Below, piece by piece: positions 1 to 9,724 of a DNA stretch of 64,000 bases (position 1 is the first letter of the stretch; each line of letters starts with the position of its first letter). The notes beneath the pieces are model-generated. The model saw only the letters and a program-made list of their open reading frames with translations. It searched no databases and had not been told where the DNA came from. The translations under genes were made by a program, and so were the position numbers. This DNA comes from Fremontodendron californicum (taxonomy: Eukaryota; Streptophyta; Magnoliopsida; Malvales; Malvaceae), in assembly GCA_030761205.1 (NCBI GenBank), contig JAULJL010000035.1, forward strand, positions 19,199,001-19,263,000. Direction: 5' to 3'.

Positions 1-255
1 CACACAATATATTTTAACCACGTATATTATTGAGTTTTTTTTTTTTTTTATTACGGTTTCTTTTCTTGTTTTGAATTCTTTATTGATTAATTTTTTTAAA
101 TTCATCAGTCTAATTTTTTAAGTTGATTATTTTGATCATCTTTCGTTGCATTGCAACTACGTGGTTTAATTGGATATTTAAGATTCAAATCACAATAATT
201 ATTGATTCACTTTTTTGTTTTTTATTCATCTTAATACTGTTCGGAATATGAAAAC
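1..255. other. AT-rich flank without a gene
   Basis: AT-rich sequence with T-runs and no credible reading frame. It ends in AAAAC (251-255), the left copy of the 5-bp target duplication of the Copia element that follows. Confidence 0.6.
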
Positions 256-917
256 TGTTAGGTACCAGAGTGACGGAATAGTGTCTCACAACTAAAATAA
301 GAGATGAGAAAATAGGAACTGAACACACAAAAGAAAACACAGATATTTTACGTGGTTCGGCCAATATACCTACGTCCACGGGAGGAGGAGCAAAGCTTTG
401 TATTTAATCGGAGATGGAGTACAAACCGGATACAAACCGACTACATATTACAAGTGCTCTTTTTAGCACACACTCAACACCTCAATACACAAGCATCTAA
501 CAGACAGCTACTGCCTCTAAACTCTCTCATCACCTCTACCGAGAGGGGCTCCCTCTGGAGCTCTCACTATGCCTCAACCGGGAGGGAGCTCATGGAGCTC
601 ACCTTTGGAGCTCTAGCTCATTTCTCCTCTGCTCCTCTCTCAACTCCTTGCATCCCAAGCTCTCAACCTCATGCCTATTTATAGGCAAGGCTTATGGTGT
701 GAATACACCATAGCCACCATGCCACCAGCCACCATACAAAGGCTGCTAACAACGTAGCAAAATTTGCTACAAATTCTACATCTCAAGCTGGAAGACTTTA
801 GAATGGTTTTGGCTATTGAGAGTGGGAGCTGACAATGTTGAATTTGCAAAGCCACCAAGTTGTAGCCATCAACTTTGACTAAACCTTGGCCTTTTAATTT
901 TAGCCACAATTCCAACA
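256..917 (-). repeat. Left LTR (3' LTR of the element)
   Basis: A 662-bp terminal repeat that matches 4279-4940 except for one visible substitution. It starts TGTTAGG and ends CCAACA. Being the downstream LTR in element orientation, it supplies the polyadenylation end. Short open frames inside it are chance. Confidence 0.96.
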
Positions 918-930
918 ATCTCCCACTTGA
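918..930 (-). other. Polypurine tract of the Copia element
   Basis: Read on the minus strand, the bases next to the downstream LTR are AAGTGGGAGAT. This is the purine-rich primer for plus-strand DNA synthesis usual in plant Copia elements. Confidence 0.85.
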
Positions 931-991
931 AGATTTGATTAAACCAATCATATCTTCACACCACTCTTTCTGTCTTGCCATTCCATGTTGC

Positions 992-3802
992 TTACGTTTC
1001 TGATAGACCATAGGAGGATCGACACCAAATAAACTTGTCAGTGTTGATTGGCTTTGTCATAACATCTGCTAGGTTGTCTTTGGTGTGAATCTTTTGCATA
1101 TCCACACTTCCTTCTTCTACTACTTCTCGAACAAAGTGATACTGTATACCTATATGCTTTGTCCTGGAATGAAAGGCTGGATTCCTTGCAATGTGCAAGG
1201 CACTCTGACTGTCACAATACACAATAATCTTCTGCTGCTTGTGCCCGAGTTCTTCCATTAACCTTTGTATCCATATTGCTTCCTTGCATGCTTGGGTAGC
1301 TGCCATGTACTCAGCTTCTGTAGTAGACAAAGCTACAACAGTCTGTAACTTAGATAACCAGCTTACCGCTCCTCCTGCAAGTGTGAACACATAGCCAGTA
1401 GTGGATTTCCTTTTATTAAGATCACCTGCAAAATCTGAATCAACATAACCCCTGACAACAAGTTCTGATCCTCCAAAACATAATGCAACATCTGAGGTTC
1501 CTTTAATGTATCTAAGGATCCTCTTAACAACATTCCAATGCTCTCTACCAGGATCTGCCATAAATCGACTGACCGCTCCCACTGCTTGTGCAATGTCTGG
1601 TCTTGTACATATCATAGCATACATAAGGCTTCCCACCGCTGATGCATACGGTACTCGAGACATTTCCATCCTCTCTGCTTCATTGCTAGGACTCATACCT
1701 GAGGATAATTTACAATTGACAGGAAGTGGGGTAGATATTGGCTTACAGTCTTGCATGTTGAAGCGTCGCAAGACCTTCCTCAGATAATTCTTTTGAGAAA
1801 GCCAAATTTTCCTGTCTTTTCTGTCTCGGTGAATTTGCATCCCTAAAATCTTGTTTGCAGGTCCCAAGTCCTTCATATCGAACTCCCTAGCCAACTGTGC
1901 CTTCAAATCTTGGATTCGATCTTTGTTGGGGCCTACCACCAACATGTCATCCACATACAACAGCAAAATAATGAAATCATTATCATCAAACCTCTTGTAG
2001 TACGTACAATGGTCTGAACTCAGTCTGTTGTATTCAAGGCTAATTATGAAAGAATCAAATCTCTTGTACCAACATCTGGGCGCCTGCTTTAGACCGTACA
2101 GAGATTTGGTCAACCTGCAAACCAAGTTTTCTTTGCCTGTTTCAACAAAACCTTCTGGTTGGAGCATATAAATTTCTTCTTCAAGCTCTCCATGTAGAAA
2201 AGCCGTCTTTACATCTAGTTGTTCAAGATGTAAATCAAATGCAGCACACATAGCCAACACTACTCTGATAGTAGTAAGTCTGACAACTGGAGAAAATATC
2301 TCGTTGAAGTCAATACCTTCTTTCTGAGCATATCCTTTTACAACCAATCTAGCACGATATCGTTCTACTTGATCATTGCTATCCCGCTTGATCTTGTAGA
2401 CCCATTTGTTACCAATGGCTTTTCTGCCACGTGGTAATTCCACCAGTTCCCATGTCTCGTTCTTGTGAAGAGCTTCAATTTCTTCCTGCATTGCTGTCAT
2501 CCACAGAGAAGCATCTGGGCTACTAGTAGCTTCATGAAAAGTTGATGGCTCTCCATCCTCTGTTAAAAGACAGTATGCAACATTGCTCTCCGTAACATAC
2601 TCCGTGTGCCAATTTGGAGGCCTTCTCTCACGAGTTGACCGTCGAACTTCTACAGCCTCGGACTCAACTGGTTCTGGTACCTCATGCTCTGGTTCTGCTT
2701 CAGAAGAATCATCTTCTTGAGAATTTCTATCCATCTGCACTGTAGCAGTCTCTTTTGAAGTGTTGTCATTTGTTTGCTCACTTTGCAGTTCATTTTCTGC
2801 AAAAACTACATCTCTGCTGACAACAACCTTGCGGGCAGTGGGATCCCACAGGCGATACCCCTTAACACCGTCAGCATAACCCAAGAATATACATTTTCTG
2901 GATTTTGGATCCAGCTTTGTTCTTTCTTGGGAGTTGTACATCACGTACACAGGACATCCAAACACATGTAGAGAAGAATAATCAGCTGGCTTTCCTTTCC
3001 ACATCTCCATAGGCGTCTTCAAACCAATCGCCGTTGATGGTGATCGATTTATCACATAACAGGTGGTTTTGACTGCTTCTGCCCAGAAAGATTTGGCCAA
3101 TCCCGCTGTTCTCAGCATGGCTCTTGTTCTATCTAGGAGAGTTCTGTTCATCCGCTCTGCTACACCATTCTGTTGAGGCGTATGTGCAACCGTGAATTGT
3201 CTCATAATACCCTCTTTCTTACAGAATGCTAGAAAGTTACCGTCTACATATTCTCCTCCATTGTCTGTCCTCAAGCACTTGATTCTTTTCCCAGTTTCAA
3301 GCTCTACTTGTGCTTTGAACTCCTTGAATACTGGAAACACATCAGACTTCTTCTTGATTGGGTACACCCATAATCTCCTGGAATAGTCATCAATGAATGA
3401 TACAAAATACTTTGCTCCACCCAGGGATATTTCTGGTGACTCCCACACATCAGAATGGATTAAGTCCAGTATGTGTTTGCTTCTTGTAGTTACTTTAGCA
3501 AACTTCAATCTATGCTGCTTGCTTATCACACAGTGCTCACAGAAAGGTAAATTGACCATCTTGAGCCCGGGCAGGAGATTGCGTTCTGCAAGGACTTTCA
3601 AGCCTCGCTCTGACATATGGCCTAATCTGCGATGCCACATCATCGTCGTTTCTTCTTGGCTGGCTGCTGCAACTGATGCATCTGCCTCTTGCAACGTCTC
3701 TCCCAAAAGCATGTATAGATTGCTTGTGATCTTCTCTGCTTTCATCACCACAAGGTTTCCTTTCACTACTTTCAATGTTCCACAAGGAGAAATTTCTCCC
3801 AC
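992..3802 (-). CDS. pol: Copia Pol: integrase, reverse transcriptase and RNase H (5'-truncated)
   Basis: An uninterrupted 936-codon frame. In order it shows a pre-integrase zinc finger (WHRRLGH ... CEHC), an integrase core whose acidic triad lies in LIHSDVW, LRTDNGGEY and GVAERMNRT, a reverse transcriptase with KTAFLHGELEEEIYM and the LYVDDML catalytic box, and a C-terminal RNase H with GYVDSDFAGD and STTEAEY. Full Copia polyproteins start with Gag and an aspartic protease, and both are absent. The frame opens with GTG, not ATG; its first in-frame ATG is about 20 codons inside. The surviving gag start at 3833 is in another frame. The enzymatic domains look undamaged, consistent with a very recent insertion, but how this frame would be translated now is unclear. 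Confidence 0.93.
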   Translation of the reverse strand: MGEISPCGTLKVVKGNLVVMKAEKITSNLYMLLGETLQEADASVAAASQEETTMMWHRRLGHMSERGLKVLAERNLLPGLKMVNLPFCEHCVISKQHRLKFAKVTTRSKHILDLIHSDVWESPEISLGGAKYFVSFIDDYSRRLWVYPIKKKSDVFPVFKEFKAQVELETGKRIKCLRTDNGGEYVDGNFLAFCKKEGIMRQFTVAHTPQQNGVAERMNRTLLDRTRAMLRTAGLAKSFWAEAVKTTCYVINRSPSTAIGLKTPMEMWKGKPADYSSLHVFGCPVYVMYNSQERTKLDPKSRKCIFLGYADGVKGYRLWDPTARKVVVSRDVVFAENELQSEQTNDNTSKETATVQMDRNSQEDDSSEAEPEHEVPEPVESEAVEVRRSTRERRPPNWHTEYVTESNVAYCLLTEDGEPSTFHEATSSPDASLWMTAMQEEIEALHKNETWELVELPRGRKAIGNKWVYKIKRDSNDQVERYRARLVVKGYAQKEGIDFNEIFSPVVRLTTIRVVLAMCAAFDLHLEQLDVKTAFLHGELEEEIYMLQPEGFVETGKENLVCRLTKSLYGLKQAPRCWYKRFDSFIISLEYNRLSSDHCTYYKRFDDNDFIILLLYVDDMLVVGPNKDRIQDLKAQLAREFDMKDLGPANKILGMQIHRDRKDRKIWLSQKNYLRKVLRRFNMQDCKPISTPLPVNCKLSSGMSPSNEAERMEMSRVPYASAVGSLMYAMICTRPDIAQAVGAVSRFMADPGREHWNVVKRILRYIKGTSDVALCFGGSELVVRGYVDSDFAGDLNKRKSTTGYVFTLAGGAVSWLSKLQTVVALSTTEAEYMAATQACKEAIWIQRLMEELGHKQQKIIVYCDSQSALHIARNPAFHSRTKHIGIQYHFVREVVEEGSVDMQKIHTKDNLADVMTKPINTDKFIWCRSSYGLSET

Positions 3803-3833
3803 TGAACTTCTCTATCTCGAATTTTGCTGCCAT
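3537..3833 (-). pseudogene. gag: Remnant of gag start joined out of frame to pol
   Basis: The ATG at 3833 opens with MAAKFEIEKFSGRNFSLW, a typical Copia Gag N-terminus. After about 18 residues it runs into pol sequence in the wrong frame, giving a meaningless 98-codon product. The deletion joint lies close to 3780-3786. The two frames differ by one nucleotide, so Gag translation cannot continue into Pol. Confidence 0.85.
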
Positions 3834-3859
3834 GGTTGTACACGAACTGAAGCGAGTTA

Positions 3860-4045
3860 CACTATTTCACCGTGAATAGTACCGTATACGTGAACAGTAT
3901 TGTACGTATGTCGTACACTAGAACAAATCCAGTATACGTTAACAATTACTGCAAAAGTATACAACCACACGTATGAATAGTAACCGTATACGTGAATAGT
4001 GACCGTATACTGGAACAGTGACCGTAGCCCGTGAATAGTGCACCA
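3860..4045 (-). repeat. Degenerate short repeats in the Copia leader
   Basis: The untranslated leader between the upstream LTR and the gag ATG contains several imperfect copies of a roughly 18-20 bp motif built on CCGTATACGTGAATAGTGA. Clear copies lie around 3870-3900 and 3970-4040. GTATAC and GTGAATAGT recur in variable order. Confidence 0.65.
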
Positions 4046-4265
4046 GGTAGGTTCCCAGGAAAGAGAGGTGGGTCACTGATAGACACACTTAAATACCAAG
4101 TCTTTCCTAGCCAGAACTTCCCTAGACACTTTCACACTACCACACTTTATTTCCAGCAACAAGAATAATTCTTTTCTGATGTGGAAGATCAGACAATACT
4201 GCAACCACAGAGCATACTAAGAACCAACACTTTCACTGCAGCGGAATAAGGACCACGAACCAATG

Positions 4266-4277
4266 GCTCTGATACCA
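4266..4277 (-). other. Primer-binding site (initiator tRNA-Met)
   Basis: The minus strand reads TGGTATCAGAGC one base inside the upstream LTR. This is the standard plant Copia site complementary to the 3' end of initiator methionine tRNA, where minus-strand DNA synthesis starts. Confidence 0.93.
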
Positions 4278-4278
4278 C

Positions 4279-4940
4279 TGTTAGGTACCAGAGTGACGGA
4301 ATAGTGTCTCACAACTAAAATAAGAGATGAGAAAATAGGAACTGAACACACAAAAGAAAACACAGATATTTTACGTGGTTCGGCCAATATACCTACGTCC
4401 ACGGGAGGAGGAGCAAAGCTTTGTATTTAATCGGAGATGGAGTACAAACCGGATACAAACCGACTACATATTACAAGTGCTCTTTTTAGCACACACTCAA
4501 CACCTCAATACACAAGCATCTAACAGACAGCTACTGCCTCTAAACTCTCTCATCACCTCTACCGGGAGGGGCTCCCTCTGGAGCTCTCACTATGCCTCAA
4601 CCGGGAGGGAGCTCATGGAGCTCACCTTTGGAGCTCTAGCTCATTTCTCCTCTGCTCCTCTCTCAACTCCTTGCATCCCAAGCTCTCAACCTCATGCCTA
4701 TTTATAGGCAAGGCTTATGGTGTGAATACACCATAGCCACCATGCCACCAGCCACCATACAAAGGCTGCTAACAACGTAGCAAAATTTGCTACAAATTCT
4801 ACATCTCAAGCTGGAAGACTTTAGAATGGTTTTGGCTATTGAGAGTGGGAGCTGACAATGTTGAATTTGCAAAGCCACCAAGTTGTAGCCATCAACTTTG
4901 ACTAAACCTTGGCCTTTTAATTTTAGCCACAATTCCAACA
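4279..4940 (-). repeat. Right LTR (5' LTR of the element)
   Basis: The upstream LTR in element orientation, 662 bp. It carries a TATA box inside a small palindrome (minus-strand TATAAATA, about 4699-4706), so transcription should begin shortly downstream and run toward 4279. It is followed on the right by the AAAAC duplication. Confidence 0.96.
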
Positions 4941-4945
4941 AAAAC

Positions 4946-5598
4946 TAACAAATACTATGCATTGACATTGTATAGGATTTATATATTATCATTATATCAA
5001 ATATAATTTTTTTTTTATAACTCTATACGTATAGATGAATTTAATTAGTTTTATTTTTTTCTACTCACTAACAATGGGATATTGATAAAAATTTATTTTT
5101 TTTATTATATGTATTTTTTTAACTGTATATAAATAGCATATGTACTCTCCTAAAAGAATAAACTGAAGAAAACAAAAAAGATGAAAAAAAATAATGCTTC
5201 AGTAAAATGAAGACTTGTTTCCCTAACCCGTTTACTTTCATTGTTGGTATTAATTTGGAAGTTAAGGGACTTCGTAGACTTGGCCAAAGGAACAAAGAAT
5301 TGGGGAATCTGACCTGAAATTGGCTATAGGAAAAGGAAAATGAAGAAGTGGGTCTGCTGCATTTGGGGTTTTACCTTGACCTGGTTTTGTTGGTGTGAAC
5401 TCTTTTTTTTTTTTTTGTTGAAATTCAACCAACTCAAACAACATAAGACTATCAATTTCAACAATTACTGCTCTTCTGGTATCGAGCTTGGGCTTGTTTG
5501 GACTAGTGAGTCTCTGATTTTGCCAATTGGTCCAAGTCCATTTTTACAACTCTCATCCTTGCCTTTTTTTTTTTTTTTTAATAAGATTGCAGTTTGAG
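4946..5598. other. AT-rich intergenic DNA
   Basis: Low-complexity AT-rich sequence with T-runs. No reading frame resembles a known protein. Confidence 0.5.
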
Positions 5599-5835
5599 TA
5601 AGGATGAGCATTCCACCGGTCGATTTTAAATTTTTGAAAATCATTTAAATTTATAAAATCGACCGAATCGATTGATAAAGAATTTTAAAATCGAAAAAAT
5701 CGAAATCGATTTAAGTCAATCGATTTAATTGATTTTAATTATTCAAAAAATAATTTATTTATTGTATATTATATATTATTATATAATATAAATGATATAT
5801 TATGTAAATTTTAAAAATATTATATAAATATATTT
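5599..5835. mobile_element. Possible hAT-like MITE remnant
   Basis: Begins TAAGGATGAGCATTCC, like the ends of hAT-type elements elsewhere in the window (TAGGGGTGAGC). It continues with many iterations of ATCGA/AATCGATT before fading into AT-rich DNA. The second terminus and a target duplication were not found. Confidence 0.3.
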
Positions 5836-5929
5836 TATTTATAAGTTTATTCAGTTATGAGAAATTTTGGAACTCTAATTTTATGTCCCATCATTTGATT
5901 TAAGTTTTCTGACTTCGAAAGTCATGTGA

Positions 5930-6270
5930 TCAGGATTAGAATTGGCTCCTGCTTTTAGTGGAAGAAGCATCTTCTTGGGTTGACCTTCATTCTGGAACTT
6001 GACCATAATTGAGCCACACTAAATACTTTTATCATGGAATTAAAGTGGCAAAGACTTTGGGCTTTAGTAAAGTGGAGATTGAATCGGAATCTTTAAGTTC
6101 TGTGATTCTGATTAAGCAAAACAATCCAATTCATCACCCTCTTTTTCCCATCATCCAAACAATCAAACACACCTGCTTAACACTAGTGGATATTGGAGGC
6201 TGACCTATATCCCACGAAAAAGAACTTTATAACTGATTGGCTAGCTAACGAAAGTCTATCTCTAGTGGTA
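5930..6270 (+). pseudogene. RNase H-like fragment of a non-LTR retroelement type
   Basis: Broken frames give a stretch resembling the plant RVT_3/RNase H domain: KVAKTLGFSKVEIESESL, then a block around HHPLFPIIQTI, then KNFITDWLANESL. These correspond to the central and C-terminal parts of the domain found in plant LINE-derived RNase H-like proteins. Stops and a frame change separate the parts and no start is visible. It is best read as a decayed fragment. Identification is by motif resemblance only. Confidence 0.55.
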
Positions 6271-6507
6271 ATAATTCCAATTCTTCATCAAGCTCTTGAA
6301 ATACCTGAAATCGTACCCTCCTTTCTACCAAAAATAAAATTTCCTCCATTTCTAGATTTTCTTCATTTTTATTATTGTTGGAGTTGACTGAAGCCTCTAA
6401 AGTCAACCACACAAGGCATGCATCCAATTGGGTGGTGTTTGTGGAAGTTTGCAGACTGGAAGATGGGATTGGTACTCTAAAAGGATGCATTAGTGCTTGG
6501 TCTTGAC

Positions 6508-6523
6508 AGAGAGAGAGAGAGAG
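6508..6523. repeat. (GA)n microsatellite
   Basis: About eight GA units in a row, embedded in non-coding DNA. Confidence 0.8.
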
Positions 6524-6739
6524 TGCTTGGTTTGTTGTGCATTTATCATAGAAAGTGGTAAACACATTGAATTATTGGTGAGTGGTTTTTATTGTGAAAT
6601 TTTTTGATGTGAGCTTGTTCATTATAATTTCCATTTTTTTTATAGTGAATTTCATCTTTACAATGTACAACAAATCACTACTCTGTCTCAAATCAATCCT
6701 ATTTCAAATATCGATTACAAATACTTACTATGTTTCTTG

Positions 6740-7630
6740 TTTCTCAGGCTGTTTCCAATCCGAGTACTGCGCCTTGTGATCGTTCCTCCTCTGTCTCTTG
6801 GATCTTGAAGAAGAAGAATGAGATCCATAATCTCAGCTACTCGTTCGGGCAAAGCTGCTTTAACAAAGTTGTGAAGGCTTAAATCCTCTTTAAACATTTC
6901 ATCAATATGCCTTTTCCCTGTAAACATCTCCAACAAAAGGATGCCATAGGCCCATAACTATACACATCCCCTTTTGTTGACACCTTATTTCCCATGGCAT
7001 ATTCTGCAATTAGTTCATCACTATTGATAGCAATAATTGCGAAGGGGGATCCCTTAAACAAGTTTAAAATTGGAAGAACTTAATTAAAGCATGCTTACCT
7101 GGTGGAGAATAGCCAATTGTTCCTCTTAATCCAAGGGAGCTTGATTGATTGGTTAGTAGAATAGTTTGGAGTGTCTGTTAACATGAATTTTGCTAAGCCA
7201 AAGTCGCCTACATGGCCAACCATTTCATCATTAACTAGAATTATTACTCGGGTTAAGGTCACAATGAACGATTGATGGTTCACACTCCAGGGCATTAGCA
7301 ATATCTAAAGCCACATTTGCTCTTTGGAAAAGATTTAAGTTTTTTCACTATTTCTTGTTCATTCTCATGCTGACAGATGGATGCAGCCAATTTTCCAAGC
7401 TGCCATTCACCATAAACTCATAAACAAGAGCTTTAAAACCATTGCCTTGATAATTAACTCCTGAACATGCTGTTAACACCTTTGACAAGATTTGGATGCC
7501 TAATGTTCTTTAAGGCCTTACATTCAGCCACAAAACTACTAGAGGCTCCCTGACTTAAAAGAGTAAGCACCTTAACAACAATAAAAACTTCATTCTCTTC
7601 AGGAATTCTTTTATATACAGAACCATGGGT
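6740..7630 (-). pseudogene. Receptor-like kinase pseudogene (LRR-XII/Xa21-EFR type kinase domain)
   Basis: Read from 7630 down to 6740, several frames together give a serine/threonine kinase domain. ECKALKNIRHPNLVK (alpha-C region), ALVYEFMVNGSLENWLHP (hinge), VGHVGDFGLAKFM (activation segment), GTIGYSPP, GDVYSYG and LEMFTGKRHIDEMF appear in the correct order. A GT splice donor after the GYSPP block matches the intron position usual in LRR subfamily XII kinases. At least three frame changes and several stops break it. No leucine-rich-repeat ectodomain lies upstream within reach. It is a dead, truncated copy of an immune-receptor-type kinase. Confidence 0.8.
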
Positions 7631-7679
7631 TTATGAGCTCAAATAATGGAATTTGAAATGAAGCATGCAAATCGAGTTT

Positions 7680-7845
7680 TTTTTTACTAGATAAACGAGT
7701 TTAATCGAGCTAGCTCGAGTAGTTTGATTTTTATCTTAAATCGAGCTCAAACTTTAAAAATAAAACTCAATCGAACTCGAACAGATTTCGAGTCGAACTC
7801 AAGCTTTTTGTTTCTTGAACTGATCTCGACTCGATTACACCCTTA
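7680..7845. mobile_element. Possible hAT-like MITE remnant
   Basis: The right end reads inward as TAAGGGTGTAATCGAGTCGAG, a terminus common among plant hAT-type MITEs, and the interior is rich in TCGAGCTC-like words. The left end is unclear and no target duplication was seen. Confidence 0.35.
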
Positions 7846-8059
7846 ATCTTCCCCTACTCAATCAAACCCAAATAAATTGCTCAAATTAAGGCCCAAATTG
7901 ATAGCTCATTCGATCCAACCCATCAAAATCCTAATAGTTATCGACTGTTTCATTTTAGCCTTGAGACAGAGATTTCAGACTCCAACTTCCTAGAATTTTT
8001 TTTTTTTTTTTCATTAAACCTTTGACGTGTCCGTACAAGACCTTGCCAGAAACAAAACA

Positions 8060-8361
8060 ATGTCAACGTTTCCCGACTCGTTCACTCAACTCGGCGACGA
8101 CTACGTCGACTCTGTCGAGTCAGTTCCGCACCAGGAAGACGAAGGCATCGGCTACGCCGGTTACGACCCGTCTCAACAATTCGACTCTTTCGCGGCCGAT
8201 TCCGACCCTGCGAAGGACTCGACTGATGACGTGTTTGTATCACAGCCGTACACGTATGGGGAAGGATTTGGCCTAGATTTCGGCGGATCGAACGGCCCGG
8301 TTTTGCCTCCGCCGGCGGAGATGGAGCCCGAGGAAGGGGTTGCACTCAGGGAATGGAGAAG
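8060..8361 (+). pseudogene. Clathrin light chain, first exon only
   Basis: The frame from the ATG at 8060 opens MSTFPDSFTQLGDD and ends GPVLPPPAEMEPEEG then ALREWRR. This matches the N-terminal third of plant clathrin light chains, which bind clathrin heavy chain and regulate coated-vesicle formation at the plasma membrane and trans-Golgi. A splice donor AG|GTTAAG follows exactly where family members have their first intron. No later exon (the charged heavy-chain-binding helix) can be found in the 1.36 kb before the next, opposite-strand gene ends. The exon itself is open and intact. It is probably a remnant of a lost gene; a transcript spliced to something unrecognised cannot be excluded. 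Confidence 0.75.
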
Positions 8362-9724
8362 GTTAAGATCCATTAAAAGTTTTGATTTTTTTGAATAATT
8401 TCGTTCTTTTATTGTTCTTATTTTTGGTCACTGAGAAATTTTGAGGAAATTAAAGAGTAGAAATTGAAGTTATGAATTTGTAAGTTACGTATTTTAGAAA
8501 TGTTAAAGAAAGAAGAAATTTATTGACCAAAGTTTTAATTTTTGGAATTTTTTTAATGTTTGATAAAGTCAAAGTAGAGTTTTAAGTAGGGAAAAGTTTA
8601 GAATTTGGTGGCAATTTTGGGAATTAGAAGGAAATGTTTTAGGGTTTCATTTTTCTTTGAATTTCTTCATTTTTAGAGATTGCATTAGGAGAACATTTGC
8701 AAATTATAATATCTCTATATATAGTTCTTTTTCATAATTCAGATTCAATTATTTTGAGTTATGTTTTAAGAGTTTGGTTTAGGGAACAACCGAGTAAAAA
8801 AATTTTACTTTTGGTTTAAGAGTTTGGTTTTCAAACCCAAATCAAAAAATTTTAATTTCGGTATTTTGGTAATTTGAAACAGTGTTTTTTCAGTCAAATG
8901 GTTTTATCATCCTTATCACTTTAAACATGCATATTTTTTTTAAACATCCCAATTTATTGCAATATTTTTTCACAACAATATTAAACATTTAAAGTTCTTA
9001 AAATATATTTTTTTCATCATTCTTTTAAAACACACTTTTTCGAACCAAACTTTTTCCCACAGCTAAACTAGCCTGACACTTATTACTACTCTTTTTGCAA
9101 TCCCTTATATGCAAACCGCTAACTGGGTAGATGGGTGGTTAGAAGTGGTCCACAGCTTTTACACTCCGCCATACATAGAAATATTCTCATACATGTTGAA
9201 AATAAAATTCTGAACACCAAACCAATATAAGAAAATTCACCCTTAAGATCGCCAAGGAGATTAAACCAAAACAAAACTTATATTCCTTATTATATTATAT
9301 ACATATATTGGGGGGGGGGGGAAGATGAAACTGGCCAAAAATTGGTGGGTATTTGCAACTTTTTATGAGCTTTAGTTTTATCTAAAAAATAAAATTCATT
9401 CCAATTGGGAACAGTAGGGAGGGAGATAAGCTGATCTCTGGTTTTCAATTGACAAAGATTTCACCATTTCTAAGCTAGTTCACAACAACTCACCGTGTAG
9501 AATTTGGAGAAGAAAGATGTTTAGCATCTACCCTGGTTTCCCTAATAATACAATGATTGTGAATTACAAAACAGCAATTTCAAATCTAATTAGCTTTACA
9601 TTGATATTAGAATAATGATTCGATCCGTGGTTCCTCCTGGAAATAGGTTCTCTTCCAAATGTCAAATCTCGTAAATTTAAAACAATAATGTATTGCCATA
9701 CCTCATGGTTGTACACCCTGACCA
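8362..9724. other. Intergenic DNA, no gene seen
   Basis: AT-rich sequence after the clathrin exon. It holds a run of 12 G (9310-9321) and presumably the 3' UTR of the minus-strand gene ending at 9725. No further clathrin light chain exon was recognised. Confidence 0.5.

Larger units (their letters stand above)
256..4940 (-). mobile_element. Ty1/Copia LTR retrotransposon, young, gag and protease deleted
   Basis: A complete LTR-to-LTR element coding on the minus strand. Two 662-bp direct repeats (256-917 and 4279-4940) begin TGTTAGG and end CCAACA. They are flanked by a perfect 5-bp duplication, AAAAC at 251-255 and 4941-4945. A primer-binding site matching initiator tRNA-Met lies beside the right LTR and a purine-rich tract beside the left one. 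By eye the LTRs differ at only one base (542 A versus 4565 G), so the insertion is recent. Domain order integrase, reverse transcriptase, RNase H defines the Copia superfamily. The internal region is only about 3.4 kb, because the region between the start of gag and the pre-integrase part of pol is missing. The element therefore cannot make its own capsid or protease and was probably mobilised by intact relatives, unless the deletion followed insertion. Confidence 0.96.

Noticed and set aside
352..684. A 110-codon open frame repeated at 4375-4707
   Set aside because: It lies wholly inside both LTRs and is duplicated only because the LTRs are identical. No retroelement or host protein similarity.
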